Shown piece after piece: positions 19,416-27,308 of a stretch of 64,000 nt of DNA. Below the pieces are notes generated by a model. It was not told the origin of the DNA and searched no databases. It saw only the letters and a list, made by a program, of their open reading frames with translations. A program made the translations under genes and the position numbers. Numbering within the stretch: the stretch's first letter is position 1; the number at the start of each line of letters is the position of its first letter. The stretch comes from Microbacterium oxydans (lineage in GTDB: Bacteria; Actinomycetota; Actinomycetes; Actinomycetales; Microbacteriaceae): NCBI RefSeq assembly GCF_000956405.1, contig NZ_JYIV01000028.1, positions 62,001 to 126,000 on the forward strand, given 5' to 3'.

Positions 19416-20698
19416 TGGAGCTGGGCCAGACGCAGTCGGCGGTGGACCTCGTGCCGGGATCCGTGGCGTCGGTGCGGACCACGGCGGAACAGTGGAAGGC
19501 GCGTGGCGCGGCGGCTGATCGGGTGCGCGATGGGCTGTCCACGGTCGACGATGGCGGTACCTGGCGGGGTGACGCCTACTCCGCGTATCTGGAGCGATTC
19601 GAGCGTCAGCTGCTGCATTGGAAAGACGCGGGCGAGTGGTTGGGCGCCGGTGCGCGCGCGTTGTTCACCTGGGCGGACGCGTTGGAGTGGGCGCAGGACG
19701 AGGCGGCCAGGGCGATCGCCCTGTGGAACGAGGCCGAGCAGCAGGCGGCCACGGCGCTGGCCGCGCATCAGGCACACGTGCGGGAGCTGCGCATCGGCCT
19801 CGGGCTGCGGGGCGCCGAGGCGGATGTGCCGTTCGTGGATCCGTCAGCGGCCGCGCATGACGAGGCGCAGGACGTGCTGTTCAACGCGCGGATGACGTTG
19901 GACGTCTTCGCCCGCGAGTGCGCGGATCGGTTGGACGAAGCGGCGGATGCGGCGCGGATGCCGTTGACCGAGGAAGAGGCCGGCGAGGAGATGAGGCAGA
20001 CCCTCGCGCTGGCCGCGATCGATGTCGCCGTGGTGCAGCCCTTCCGAGCGACGTGGGAGGCGCTCCAGGTCGCCGGGCAGACCCTGTGGGAGCACCCCGA
20101 CATCATCCTCGAGATGCTCGGTGGCGTCGCCATGGTGGTCGGCGGCGGCATCATGTTCGGCAGCGGGGGTGCCCTCGCCGTCACGGGCGTCGGCACCGTG
20201 CCCGGCGGTGGTCTGGCCTGGGCCGGTGCGGGAGTCGCCGCAGCCGGCCTCACCGCGGCCGGTCTCGCCGCCGGCCGATGGATGAGCGAGACCGCGGCGG
20301 ACGCCTCCGCGCGTGCACCGCATCCGATATATGGCGGGCGCAACGTACGCGGCGAGTACAACGGCGATGGTCAGCGACCCTGGGTCGATGCGGAGAAGAT
20401 CGGACTCGACCGGGTTGCAGAAAGGCGTCGCGTCGAAGTCATCCGAGACAAAGTTCGCGCGACGATCGAGGGGCTTCGGCGGCCTGGTGCCGCCTTCGAC
20501 CAGTCTCGATACTTCGACGGTCTGTTCCGCAACGCCGACGGCACGTACACCGCCATCGAGATCAAGGGAGGAACCGGTAGTCGCAGCGCGGCTCAAGCGA
20601 GTTTCGATAGCACGGTCAGCCCGGAACGACCGGCCACCGCAATCCTCAACGGTGAGAAGATCCGTATTGTCCGAGTGATCTTGGAGACAGTGAAATGA
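19415..20698 (+). CDS. Polymorphic toxin with WXG-like N-terminus and PD-(D/E)XK-like nuclease tail
   Basis: 427 aa. Residues 1-200 are helical with TWRGDAYSAY, a WxG-type turn as in actinobacterial type VII effectors. Residues about 215-290 are hydrophobic and glycine-rich (VAMVVGGGIMFGSGG, AGLTAAGLAAG), a likely membrane-crossing part. The last 65 residues contain D368 in YFDGLF and E382-x-K384 in AIEIKGG, the arrangement of restriction-endonuclease-fold nucleases. I infer a contact-delivered nuclease neutralised by the next gene, which starts inside its stop (ATGA). The codon use of the tail is less GC-biased than the N-terminus. GTG 19412 is an equally possible start. Confidence 0.72.
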   Translation: MELGQTQSAVDLVPGSVASVRTTAEQWKARGAAADRVRDGLSTVDDGGTWRGDAYSAYLERFERQLLHWKDAGEWLGAGARALFTWADALEWAQDEAARAIALWNEAEQQAATALAAHQAHVRELRIGLGLRGAEADVPFVDPSAAAHDEAQDVLFNARMTLDVFARECADRLDEAADAARMPLTEEEAGEEMRQTLALAAIDVAVVQPFRATWEALQVAGQTLWEHPDIILEMLGGVAMVVGGGIMFGSGGALAVTGVGTVPGGGLAWAGAGVAAAGLTAAGLAAGRWMSETAADASARAPHPIYGGRNVRGEYNGDGQRPWVDAEKIGLDRVAERRRVEVIRDKVRATIEGLRRPGAAFDQSRYFDGLFRNADGTYTAIEIKGGTGSRSAAQASFDSTVSPERPATAILNGEKIRIVRVILETVK

Positions 20699-21192
20699 AC
20701 ACCCCTACACACATCGACCAGATCAATGGGGAGAGCCGCGGGCCTTTCGTGGACTATGTCCGTCCCTACGCAGAACAACTCCGGGCCACGTTGAACGGCA
20801 TGAATGCCTCGTCGTTCTGGGCCTACAGTCTCTGGCGTGCGCCCGAGGGCTCTGACCTCCTGGACAGCATCCCGTTCAACGACGAGTACATGCAGTGCGC
20901 GGGGACGGCGGAAGCCCTCACGATCGAGGTCCGCTCTCTCGATCCCGATGGCACTCCTCATCAGTACACGATCGGCAGGCCCGGGGGTGACTACGAGCGG
21001 GAGCCGACCGAGGTGATCCACTGGGACGACGGTCGCCACAGCACGAGGGTGTACCCGAACGAGGTGTTCACCGCCGACGAGGCCGCTGTGGTGTTCTACA
21101 CGTACTTCCTCACCGACAGGGTCGCTCAGCCGTATGTCCTGCGCGAGCTCGACATGAGCTGGCCGCAACCCGAGGGCGAAGAAGAGACATGA
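20695..21192 (+). CDS. Putative immunity protein 1
   Basis: 165 aa, acidic, no membrane segment. It overlaps the toxin stop by 4 bp, the usual position of an immunity gene. Its C-terminal block NEVFTADEAAVVFYTYFLT followed by VAQPYVLRELD is almost repeated in the protein at 21512, so the two are paralogues. I do not recognise a named immunity family; the function is assigned from position and from its duplication next to a duplicated toxin tail. Confidence 0.65.
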   Translation: MNTPTHIDQINGESRGPFVDYVRPYAEQLRATLNGMNASSFWAYSLWRAPEGSDLLDSIPFNDEYMQCAGTAEALTIEVRSLDPDGTPHQYTIGRPGGDYEREPTEVIHWDDGRHSTRVYPNEVFTADEAAVVFYTYFLTDRVAQPYVLRELDMSWPQPEGEEET

Positions 21193-21515
21193 CTCCCCCT
21201 TCACGATCGCGGCGGAGCGAAGACCGGTTGAGGGACAACGGCAGCATCGCTCCGGAAATCCTGTCGCACGCGCGCGAAGATGAAGATCCGCCGTACGGCA
21301 GTCGCGTGTTCTCGGGGCTCATGAAGAACGACGACGGCGAGAACACCTACACCGGAATCGTGATCCTGTTCGATTCCCGCCTGAAGGACTATCTCCGGCC
21401 GGACAGCCCGCAGCGAGAGTTCGATGAGGCCATCAACAGCGGCACTCGTGCTCGCGGCATTCTCGACGGTGAGGAAATCGTCATCACACGCGTAGAAGTA
21501 GAGGTTCTGTCATGA
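21189..21515 (+). CDS. Orphan toxin C-terminal module, catalytic residues lost
   Basis: 108 aa. Residues 38-108 align with the tail of the 427-aa toxin: RVFSGLMKNDDGENTYTG against RYFDGLFRNADGTYTA, and ILDGEEIVITRVEVEVLS against ILNGEKIRIVRVILETVK. The active-site Asp is Ser42 here and the E-x-K strand reads IVIL, so nuclease activity is not expected. It has no delivery N-terminus. It lies between two immunity paralogues with 4-bp overlaps on both sides. It looks like a displaced toxin cassette from an earlier recombination that has decayed but stays in frame, perhaps with a new role. Confidence 0.65.
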   Translation: MTPPSRSRRSEDRLRDNGSIAPEILSHAREDEDPPYGSRVFSGLMKNDDGENTYTGIVILFDSRLKDYLRPDSPQREFDEAINSGTRARGILDGEEIVITRVEVEVLS

Positions 21516-21997
21516 CGAAGTACGGTCCATTTGCTCAGCAGCACGATGGTGTCCAGATGAGCTGGCTGTCTGACCAACGGCGTCCAGTTCCCGACCAGCT
21601 GCGGCGGATACTGGGGATGCTGGATGGGGTGAAGCGACATACCTACAGCATTTGGCGGGGAGCCGATCCGGAGAGCATCGTCGGTTTCCGAGACCACGCC
21701 GGCGACTCGTTCATCCAAGCCGCGGGTTCCATGGACGGGATCACGGTCGAGGTGCGGCTCCCAGGAGCGGATGGGCAGGGGCACCTCTACTCGGTGGGCC
21801 GTCGGGAAGCCCCCGACGGGACGACGGTGCTGATCCCGATCAACACCACGCGTGCCGTGCGTGTGTTCTCGAATGAGGTGTTCACCGCTGACGAGGCCGC
21901 CGCGATCTTCTACGCCTACTACCTCACCGAGTCGGTCGCCCAGTCGTACGTTCTTCGTGAGCTCGATCTCTCCCGAGAGCTCTCAGAGAGGCGCTGA
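21512..21997 (+). CDS. Putative immunity protein 2 (paralogue)
   Basis: 161 aa. Paralogue of the protein at 20695: SNEVFTADEAAAIFYAYYLT then VAQSYVLRELDLS match over the C-terminal third, and both share an HxYxIGR/YSVGR strand in the middle. The N-termini differ more, as expected if that part contacts the toxin. It overlaps the orphan toxin module by 4 bp and closes the locus. Together the five genes form one co-translated unit. Confidence 0.65.
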   Translation: MTKYGPFAQQHDGVQMSWLSDQRRPVPDQLRRILGMLDGVKRHTYSIWRGADPESIVGFRDHAGDSFIQAAGSMDGITVEVRLPGADGQGHLYSVGRREAPDGTTVLIPINTTRAVRVFSNEVFTADEAAAIFYAYYLTESVAQSYVLRELDLSRELSERR

Positions 21998-22045
21998 CGT
22001 TCATCAGGGTCCGCATGCACCGGCAAGTCCCCTAAGGTGAAACCC

Positions 22046-22987
22046 GTGACTGAACGCCGCACCTACAGCTATCTCGGCCCTGCCGGCACCTTCACGGAGG
22101 CGGCACTCGATCAGGTGGCGGAGGCCCGCGGTCAGGACTGGCGCCCTGTGCACAACGTGGGCGAGGCCCTCGCCGATGTGCTCGAGGGGCGCAGCGATGC
22201 CGCGATGATCGCGATCGAGAACTCGATCGAGGGCGGGGTGTCCACCACGCAGGACGCTCTGGCTACCCTCCCCGGTCTGCGCATCATCGGGGAGTACCTG
22301 GTGCGGGTGAACTTCGTGCTGGTCGCCCCGCGTGGCACGACGCTCGACCAGGTCGAGGTCATCGCGGCGCACCCCGTCGCCTACGCGCAGTGCCACGGCT
22401 GGCTCGGCGCGCACCTGCCATCGCACTCGCACGTGCCCGCATCGAGCAACGTCGCCTCCGCGATCGGAGTCCTCGACGGCACACTTCCCGCGCAGGCGGC
22501 CATCGCGGCGCCCGGCATCGTGAACCACTACGACGTCGATGTGCTGGCGGAGGGCATCGGCGACAACGCGCAGGCCGTGACCCGCTTCGTCCTCGTCACA
22601 CGCACCACTCGTTCGCCGGAACCGACCGGGGCCGACAAGACGTCCCTGATCGTCGAGCTCCCGCACGACCACCCCGGATCGCTCCTCGAGATGCTCGAGC
22701 AGTTCTCGACTCGCGGCATCAACCTGTCGCTCATCGAGTCGCGGCCCATCGGCGATGAGCTGGGTCGCTACCGGTTCGTGATCGACGCCGACGGCCACAT
22801 CGAGCACGAGCGCATGGCCGATGCGCTGCTCGGCATCCGCCGGTTCAGCCCCCGCGTCGTGTTCCTCGGGTCGTACCCGCGCGCGGACCGTCAGATCGTG
22901 CAGTACCCGGACCGCTACTCGGACGACGTGTTCGTCGAGGCGCGCGATTGGCTCCGTGGGATCCTCTCCGGCGAACCGGAGTCCTGA
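22046..22987 (+). CDS. pheA: Prephenate dehydratase
   Basis: 313 aa. N-terminal YSYLGPAGTFTEAAL; the catalytic TRF motif in AVTRFVLVTR (about residue 185); then an ACT domain with HPGSLLEMLEQFSTRGINLSLIESRP, the phenylalanine-binding ESRP motif. It converts prephenate to phenylpyruvate and is feedback-inhibited by phenylalanine in known members. I chose GTG 22046 rather than GTG 22037 because TAAGGT at 22033-22038 looks like the -10 element and overlaps the earlier GTG, leaving a 7-nt gap to a leaderless start. Confidence 0.95.
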   Translation: MTERRTYSYLGPAGTFTEAALDQVAEARGQDWRPVHNVGEALADVLEGRSDAAMIAIENSIEGGVSTTQDALATLPGLRIIGEYLVRVNFVLVAPRGTTLDQVEVIAAHPVAYAQCHGWLGAHLPSHSHVPASSNVASAIGVLDGTLPAQAAIAAPGIVNHYDVDVLAEGIGDNAQAVTRFVLVTRTTRSPEPTGADKTSLIVELPHDHPGSLLEMLEQFSTRGINLSLIESRPIGDELGRYRFVIDADGHIEHERMADALLGIRRFSPRVVFLGSYPRADRQIVQYPDRYSDDVFVEARDWLRGILSGEPES

Positions 22988-23015
22988 CTCCCCGTCCGTC
23001 AGGTCGTCGAGCCGC

Positions 23016-23225
23016 TCAATGCTCCTGGAAGCGCGGCCAGTCGCTGCCCGGTGTCATGTGCGAATGCAGCGCACCCTTCGCCGAGGCGAGGCTCGGGTAG
23101 GTGCCCGTCGTCGCGTCGGCCCCGACCATCGTGACCGTATAGCCGTCCTCGTCGTGGCGAATGCTGCCCACGACGCCGTTGCGTCCGTAGGCCACCCAGA
23201 GTGCGAGTGTCTTCGTCGTGCTCAT
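23016..23225 (-). CDS. Small conserved-type hypothetical protein
   Basis: 69 aa, soluble: MSTTKTLALWVAYGRN, then a beta-rich GSIRHDEDGYTVTMV and TYPSLASAKGALHSHM. GAGAGAGGGG precedes the ATG. The alternating strand pattern and AxGALHSHM end suggest a small alpha/beta fold, but I do not recognise a family. It stands alone between pheA and the LLM oxidoreductase. Confidence 0.65.
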   Translation of the reverse strand: MSTTKTLALWVAYGRNGVVGSIRHDEDGYTVTMVGADATTGTYPSLASAKGALHSHMTPGSDWPRFQEH

Positions 23226-23308
23226 CGTCGAACCCCTCTCTCTGCCGCCGAGGCTACGCCTGCCCGCCCCGGAAGGCCAGGGCTTGACAAGCGCCCGCCA
23301 TCGTCGAT

Positions 23309-24382
23309 TCAGAGAGCGGCGGCGATGAGCTCCAGGGTCTGCGCGCGTCCGGTCGGTACGTCCTTCGGCTCGGCGTCGTACGCACCGGCCACGGGGGACA
23401 GCATGACCTCGTCGACGCCGTGACGCTCGGCGAAGGCGCGCACCTCGGTCGCGACACTCGCACCGGTGCCGACGAACCAGCGAGAGCGGGCGGCCTGCAC
23501 GACCTCGTCGGTCGCGGGATCGGTCACGTCAGACACTGCCTGCTCGACGGTCTCGAGCGCGGCGAGGGGTTGGTTGAGCCGCAGGCGCGCCATCATCCGC
23601 AGCTGCGGCAGCGCACGGGCCTCGGCCTCTTCCGCGGTCGGCGCCGCCACGGCGTTCACCGTGAGGAAGGTGCGCGGCTCCGGGTGCTCTTCGCTGGGAC
23701 GGTATCCCGTGCGGTAGAGGTCGAGCGCGCGTTCGAGGCCCTGCCCCGAGAAGTGGTTCGCGAAGACGTAGGGGAGTCCGTGCGATGCGGCGAGCTGGGC
23801 CGAGTAGTCGCTCGATCCGAGCAGCCAGACCTCGGGGGTTCCGGTCGCGGCCGGCGTGGCGCGCACCGTGTACTCCCCGCCGGAGGTGAAGCGCAGGGCG
23901 GCTCCCTCGCTGGAGAGGAGAGCGGCGATGTCCTGCACATGGCGCGGGAACTGTTCCACGTCGCTCGTGGTCCCCGAGCCGCGGAGCAGCTGCGTGATCA
24001 CCGGGTCGCTTCCCGGGGCGCGGCCGAGGCCCAGGTCGATGCGTCCCGGCGCGATCGCCTCGAGCGCCGCGAACTGTTCTGCGACGATGAGCGGCGCGTG
24101 GTTGGGCAGCATCACGCCTCCCGAGCCCAGGCGCACGCGCGAGGTGCGGGTGGCTGCGGCGGCGATCAGCACCGGGGGAGTGGTCGACGCGACCGACGGC
24201 ATGTTGTGGTGCTCGGCGAACCAGTAGCGGCGATAGCCGAGGCGGTCGGCGACCTCCGCGAGAGCGAGCGAGGCGGCGACGGCCTCTGCGCTGGTCTGGC
24301 CGGTGCGAACCGGGACGAGGTCGAGGACGGAGAGAGCTGTATCGGGCATCCCCTGTTCCAACGCGTCCGCAGGCGTCGTCAT
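23309..24382 (-). CDS. LLM-class flavin-dependent oxidoreductase (bacterial luciferase-like)
   Basis: 357 aa. LSVLDLVPVRTGQTSAEAV, YWFAEHHNMPSVASTTPPVLI, VRLGSGGVMLPNHAPL and PGRIDLGLGRAPG are typical of the MsnO8/YhbW-type single-component luciferase-like group, TIM-barrel enzymes using FMNH2 or F420. The substrate cannot be told from sequence. The start is uncertain: ATG 24382, GTG 24394 and an ATG 11 codons later (MPDTALSVLD) are all possible. Confidence 0.88.
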   Translation of the reverse strand: MTTPADALEQGMPDTALSVLDLVPVRTGQTSAEAVAASLALAEVADRLGYRRYWFAEHHNMPSVASTTPPVLIAAAATRTSRVRLGSGGVMLPNHAPLIVAEQFAALEAIAPGRIDLGLGRAPGSDPVITQLLRGSGTTSDVEQFPRHVQDIAALLSSEGAALRFTSGGEYTVRATPAATGTPEVWLLGSSDYSAQLAASHGLPYVFANHFSGQGLERALDLYRTGYRPSEEHPEPRTFLTVNAVAAPTAEEAEARALPQLRMMARLRLNQPLAALETVEQAVSDVTDPATDEVVQAARSRWFVGTGASVATEVRAFAERHGVDEVMLSPVAGAYDAEPKDVPTGRAQTLELIAAAL

Positions 24383-24483
24383 TCCCTGTCTCACCCGGTT
24401 CGCCCGGTCGTGTTCAGTGCCCGGCGGGGTGGAGGGCGACGGCCGCGCCGCCCCCCACCGTTCGTCAGGCCATGATCGGTGCG

Positions 24484-24906
24484 TCAGGCGTTGATCGCCT
24501 CGCGCTGATCAGCGGACTCCACTGTGATCTTGCGCGGCTTCGCGCGCTCGCTCACCGGGATGATCACGGACAGTACACCGCTCTCATACGAGGCGCTGAT
24601 GCCGTCGAGGTCGACGCCCTCGCCGAGCGAGAACTGCCGCAGGAAGGAGCCGGATCCGCGTTCCCGGGCGAGCCAGCGCACACCGTCACGGGTGTCGGGG
24701 GTGCGCTGCGCGCGGATCGTGAGCTGACCGCCGTCGAGGTCGACGTCGATCGAGCCAGGATCGGCTCCTGGAAGGTCGGCGTGGAGCACATAGCGGTCTC
24801 CGTCGCGGAACAGGTCCACCGGCATCGGCCGGGGAGCGCGAACGGAGTCCAGCACGCTCGCGGCGAAGCGATCGAGCTGGCTGAAGGGATCGAAGGTCAG
24901 TGCCAT
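24484..24906 (-). CDS. Small heat shock protein, Hsp20/alpha-crystallin family
   Basis: 140 aa. The alpha-crystallin domain covers about residues 28-130 with MPVDLFRDGDRYVLHADLPGADPGSIDVDLDGG, the FLRQFSLGEGVDLDGISASYESGVLSV region and a final VIIPVSERAKPRKI (IxI/V-type tail). It is an ATP-independent holdase that binds unfolding proteins. CGAAAGGAG sits 6-7 nt before the ATG. A MerR/HspR-like regulator is transcribed divergently from the shared 134-bp region. Confidence 0.93.
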   Translation of the reverse strand: MALTFDPFSQLDRFAASVLDSVRAPRPMPVDLFRDGDRYVLHADLPGADPGSIDVDLDGGQLTIRAQRTPDTRDGVRWLARERGSGSFLRQFSLGEGVDLDGISASYESGVLSVIIPVSERAKPRKITVESADQREAINA

Positions 24907-24978
24907 GAGGTTCTCCTTTCGTGCTGCCCTGACGGGCGAATCTGTGGTGCAGCGGATCTGCACCATGGCTATAGATTT

Positions 24979-25008
24979 TTTATACGACAACTCGTGTTAG
25001 GTTTGCAA
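24979..25008 (-). promoter_or_regulatory. hsp20 promoter with 18-bp spacer and MerR-type dyad
   Basis: Reverse strand: TTGCAA (25003-25008), 18-bp spacer, TATAAA (24979-24984), the best -35/-10 pair in the window. The spacer contains AACACGAGTT, a 10-bp imperfect palindrome, as in promoters bound by MerR-family proteins. The divergent MerR/HspR-like gene is the likely regulator. Confidence 0.6.
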
Positions 25009-25040
25009 CTCCGAATCCTGCCGACCTCAGGGGTGACCAT

Positions 25041-25367
25041 ATGCCGCATCGTGACAGCCGGACGCCGCTCTACGGCATCGCCGTCGCAGCGCAGCTGGTC
25101 GAGCTCCCCGAGGCGACGCTCCGCCTGTTCGAGAGCAAGGGCCTGCTCACCCCCGCCCGCAGCGAAGGCGGAACCCGCCGCTACAGCGATGACGACATCG
25201 AACGGCTGCGGCGAGCGGCCTCACTGCGCGAAGACGGCGTGAACATCGCCGGGATCGCCCGGATGCTCGATCTGCAGGACGCGAACGACGACCTGCAGGT
25301 GCGCAACGAGCAGCTCCGCGAGGCTCTCGATGCTCAGCGCGGGAGAGGTCGCCGCTCCACCGACTGA
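25041..25367 (+). CDS. MerR-family regulator, HspR-like
   Basis: 108 aa. The N-terminal winged helix reads LYGIAVAAQLVELPEATLRLFESKGLLTP, then GGTRRYSDDDIERLRRAASL and GVNIAGIARMLDL, close to HspR-type proteins. It has only a short coiled-coil tail (DDLQVRNEQLREAL) and no effector domain. HspR represses heat-shock genes in Actinobacteria; being divergent from hsp20, this protein likely controls both. AGGGG precedes the ATG at 25041. Confidence 0.88.
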   Translation: MPHRDSRTPLYGIAVAAQLVELPEATLRLFESKGLLTPARSEGGTRRYSDDDIERLRRAASLREDGVNIAGIARMLDLQDANDDLQVRNEQLREALDAQRGRGRRSTD

Positions 25368-25421
25368 TCGACGAGGCGAAGTGGCCGGCCGTCCATCGGA
25401 CCCGACCACTACCGTTGAGGC

Positions 25422-27152
25422 ATGGAAGCAGGCATCTTCTACGTCCTCGTCGGCTCGGTCGCGGTCGCCGCCTTCGCGCGGTGGCGCGGATGGCCTGCCC
25501 CACTGCTGGTGACGGTGGTCGCGCTCGCTGCGTCGTTCCTCCCGTTCGTGCCCGATCTCGACATCGACGGGCATGTGCTCCTGAGCCTCGTGCTGCCGCC
25601 GCTGCTGTATTCGGCCGCGCTCGATGTCTCTTTCGTGGGGTTCAAGCGCAGCCTGCCGCAGATCCGCCGCCTCGGTATCTGGCTCGTGCTGCTCACAGCA
25701 CTCGCGGTCGGGTTCGTCGCGTGGTGGATCCTGCCCTCGCTCACGCTTCCCGGCGCACTGCTGCTGGGCGCGATCGTCGCTCCTCCCGACGCGGTGTCCG
25801 CCGCGGCGATCGGTCGTCGGCTCGGACTGCCCCGACGCATCATGACCGTGCTCTCGGGCGAGAGCCTCATCAACGACGCGACCTCGCTCACCCTGTACCG
25901 GGTGTTCGCGGCGATCCTCGCCGGGGCGACGGTCTCGGTGTGGGGCGGTGTGGGGCAGTTCCTGCTGGCTGTCGGCGTCGGCGTGGCCGTCGGACTCGTC
26001 TTCGGGATCATCCTGCACCAGCTGCGCATGCGCATCAGCGATCCGGTCGTCATCGGCACCTTCGGGCTGCTCGCCCCGTTCGGCGCCTACGCGATTGCCG
26101 AGCACCTGCTCGGATCCGGGGTCCTCGCCGTCGTGGCGATGGGACTCTACGTCGGCTACAACTCGCCGCGCACCGACTACACGACGCGCCAACAGGAGAA
26201 GCCGCTGTGGCTCTCGGCCGATCTGCTCCTGGAGAGCTTCGTGTTCGCCTACATCGGGCTGCAGTTCCCCCGGGTGCTCAGCGACCTCGGCAGCGAGTCC
26301 GTCGGACAGATCCTGCTGCTCTCCGGCGCAGTGCTGCTCGTGGTGGTCATCGTGCGACCGCTGTACATCTACCCGACCAGTGCGTGGTCGAACTTCCAGG
26401 ACCGCAAGCGTCTCGAACGCTGGGATCGCGGCGTGGAATCCGGGGAGTTCGAGAAACGTCATCGCACCTCGCGTCGCTGGGGGAACTACACGGCGGACGA
26501 ACTGCGCAGCCACATCGTGCGGGAGCAGATGGCGGGGCTCACCCTCACGTGGAAGGACAGCGCCGTCATCTCCTGGGCCGGTATGCGCGGGGTGGTGACG
26601 CTGGCGATCGCGGTGGCGGCGGCCGACCTCGCGACCCTCGACACCGAGGCATCCCACGCGATTGTGGTGGTGGCGTTCATCGTCACGGTGGGCACGCTGC
26701 TGCTGCAGGGGCTCACGCTGCCCATGTTGATCCGTGGTCTCGGCATCGAGCGCGACGCGGATGAGGCGGAGGACGAGGCCGCTCTCGCGGAAGTGCGGGA
26801 GAAGAGCCGCGAAGCCGGCAAGGCCTATCTCGCCGAGAAGCGCGTGGAGTGGGAGGCGAAGTACGGCGAGGTCGATCTGAGCGTGTTCGACGCGTTCACG
26901 AAGCGCATGACCCGGGTCGAGAAGGACACCGACGAGGCGCAGAAGGTCGAGGACGCCGTGACCCGGCCCTCCTACGACGACCTCGTCGCGCTGTCCAGGG
27001 GGTGGTTGCAGGTGCGCCGCGACATCCTCCTCGCCGAGCGCGACGCCGGCAATCTCGACGAAGAGGTGATGCGGGAGCTCATCGCCGCCATGGATGCCGA
27101 GGAGCTGGCGCTCGACACGCGCGGCGCCACCCGTCAACAGAGCCGCGCCTGA
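25422..27152 (+). CDS. CPA1-family Na+/H+ antiporter
   Basis: 576 aa. About 12 membrane helices in residues 1-440 with the conserved LPPLLYSAALDVSF, APPDAVSAAAIG and the transport-site GESLINDATSLTLYRVF (ND motif), and SWAGMRGVVTLA. A cytoplasmic tail of about 130 residues is charged and helical. It exchanges Na+ for H+ across the membrane for pH and salt balance. TACCGT (25410-25415) lies 6 nt before the ATG, with no ribosome binding site, so a leaderless transcript is likely. Confidence 0.92.
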   Translation: MEAGIFYVLVGSVAVAAFARWRGWPAPLLVTVVALAASFLPFVPDLDIDGHVLLSLVLPPLLYSAALDVSFVGFKRSLPQIRRLGIWLVLLTALAVGFVAWWILPSLTLPGALLLGAIVAPPDAVSAAAIGRRLGLPRRIMTVLSGESLINDATSLTLYRVFAAILAGATVSVWGGVGQFLLAVGVGVAVGLVFGIILHQLRMRISDPVVIGTFGLLAPFGAYAIAEHLLGSGVLAVVAMGLYVGYNSPRTDYTTRQQEKPLWLSADLLLESFVFAYIGLQFPRVLSDLGSESVGQILLLSGAVLLVVVIVRPLYIYPTSAWSNFQDRKRLERWDRGVESGEFEKRHRTSRRWGNYTADELRSHIVREQMAGLTLTWKDSAVISWAGMRGVVTLAIAVAAADLATLDTEASHAIVVVAFIVTVGTLLLQGLTLPMLIRGLGIERDADEAEDEAALAEVREKSREAGKAYLAEKRVEWEAKYGEVDLSVFDAFTKRMTRVEKDTDEAQKVEDAVTRPSYDDLVALSRGWLQVRRDILLAERDAGNLDEEVMRELIAAMDAEELALDTRGATRQQSRA

Positions 27153-27183
27153 CGCTCTAGCTCTCCCTCTCCCTCTCCCTCGC

Positions 27184-27287
27184 CCTCGCCTCCGCCGAGA
27201 CCCATCGTCGTCGCCCAGACCCATCGTCTGAGACGTCTGCGACCGTGGGCCTCGACGACGCGCGTGGGTCTCGGCGGAGCGAGGAGG
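27184..27287. repeat. Large imperfect palindrome between convergent genes
   Basis: TCCGCCGAGACCCA (27191-27204) pairs with TGGGTCTCGGCGGA (27265-27278). A few bases outside, CCTCG also pairs with CGAGG, and just inside, CGTCGTCG (27206-27213) pairs with CGACGACG (27253-27260). The antiporter and the symporter genes end on either side, so it may be a bidirectional terminator or an intergenic palindromic element. ACCCATCGTC-like words repeat in it. Confidence 0.55.
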
Positions 27288-27308
27288 AGAGGGGGCGGAG
27301 CGAGGGGG

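Noticed and set aside
23282..23292. GCTTGACAAGC palindrome before the small 69-aa gene
   Set aside because: Single short dyad with no matching copy; no regulator or promoter elements fit.
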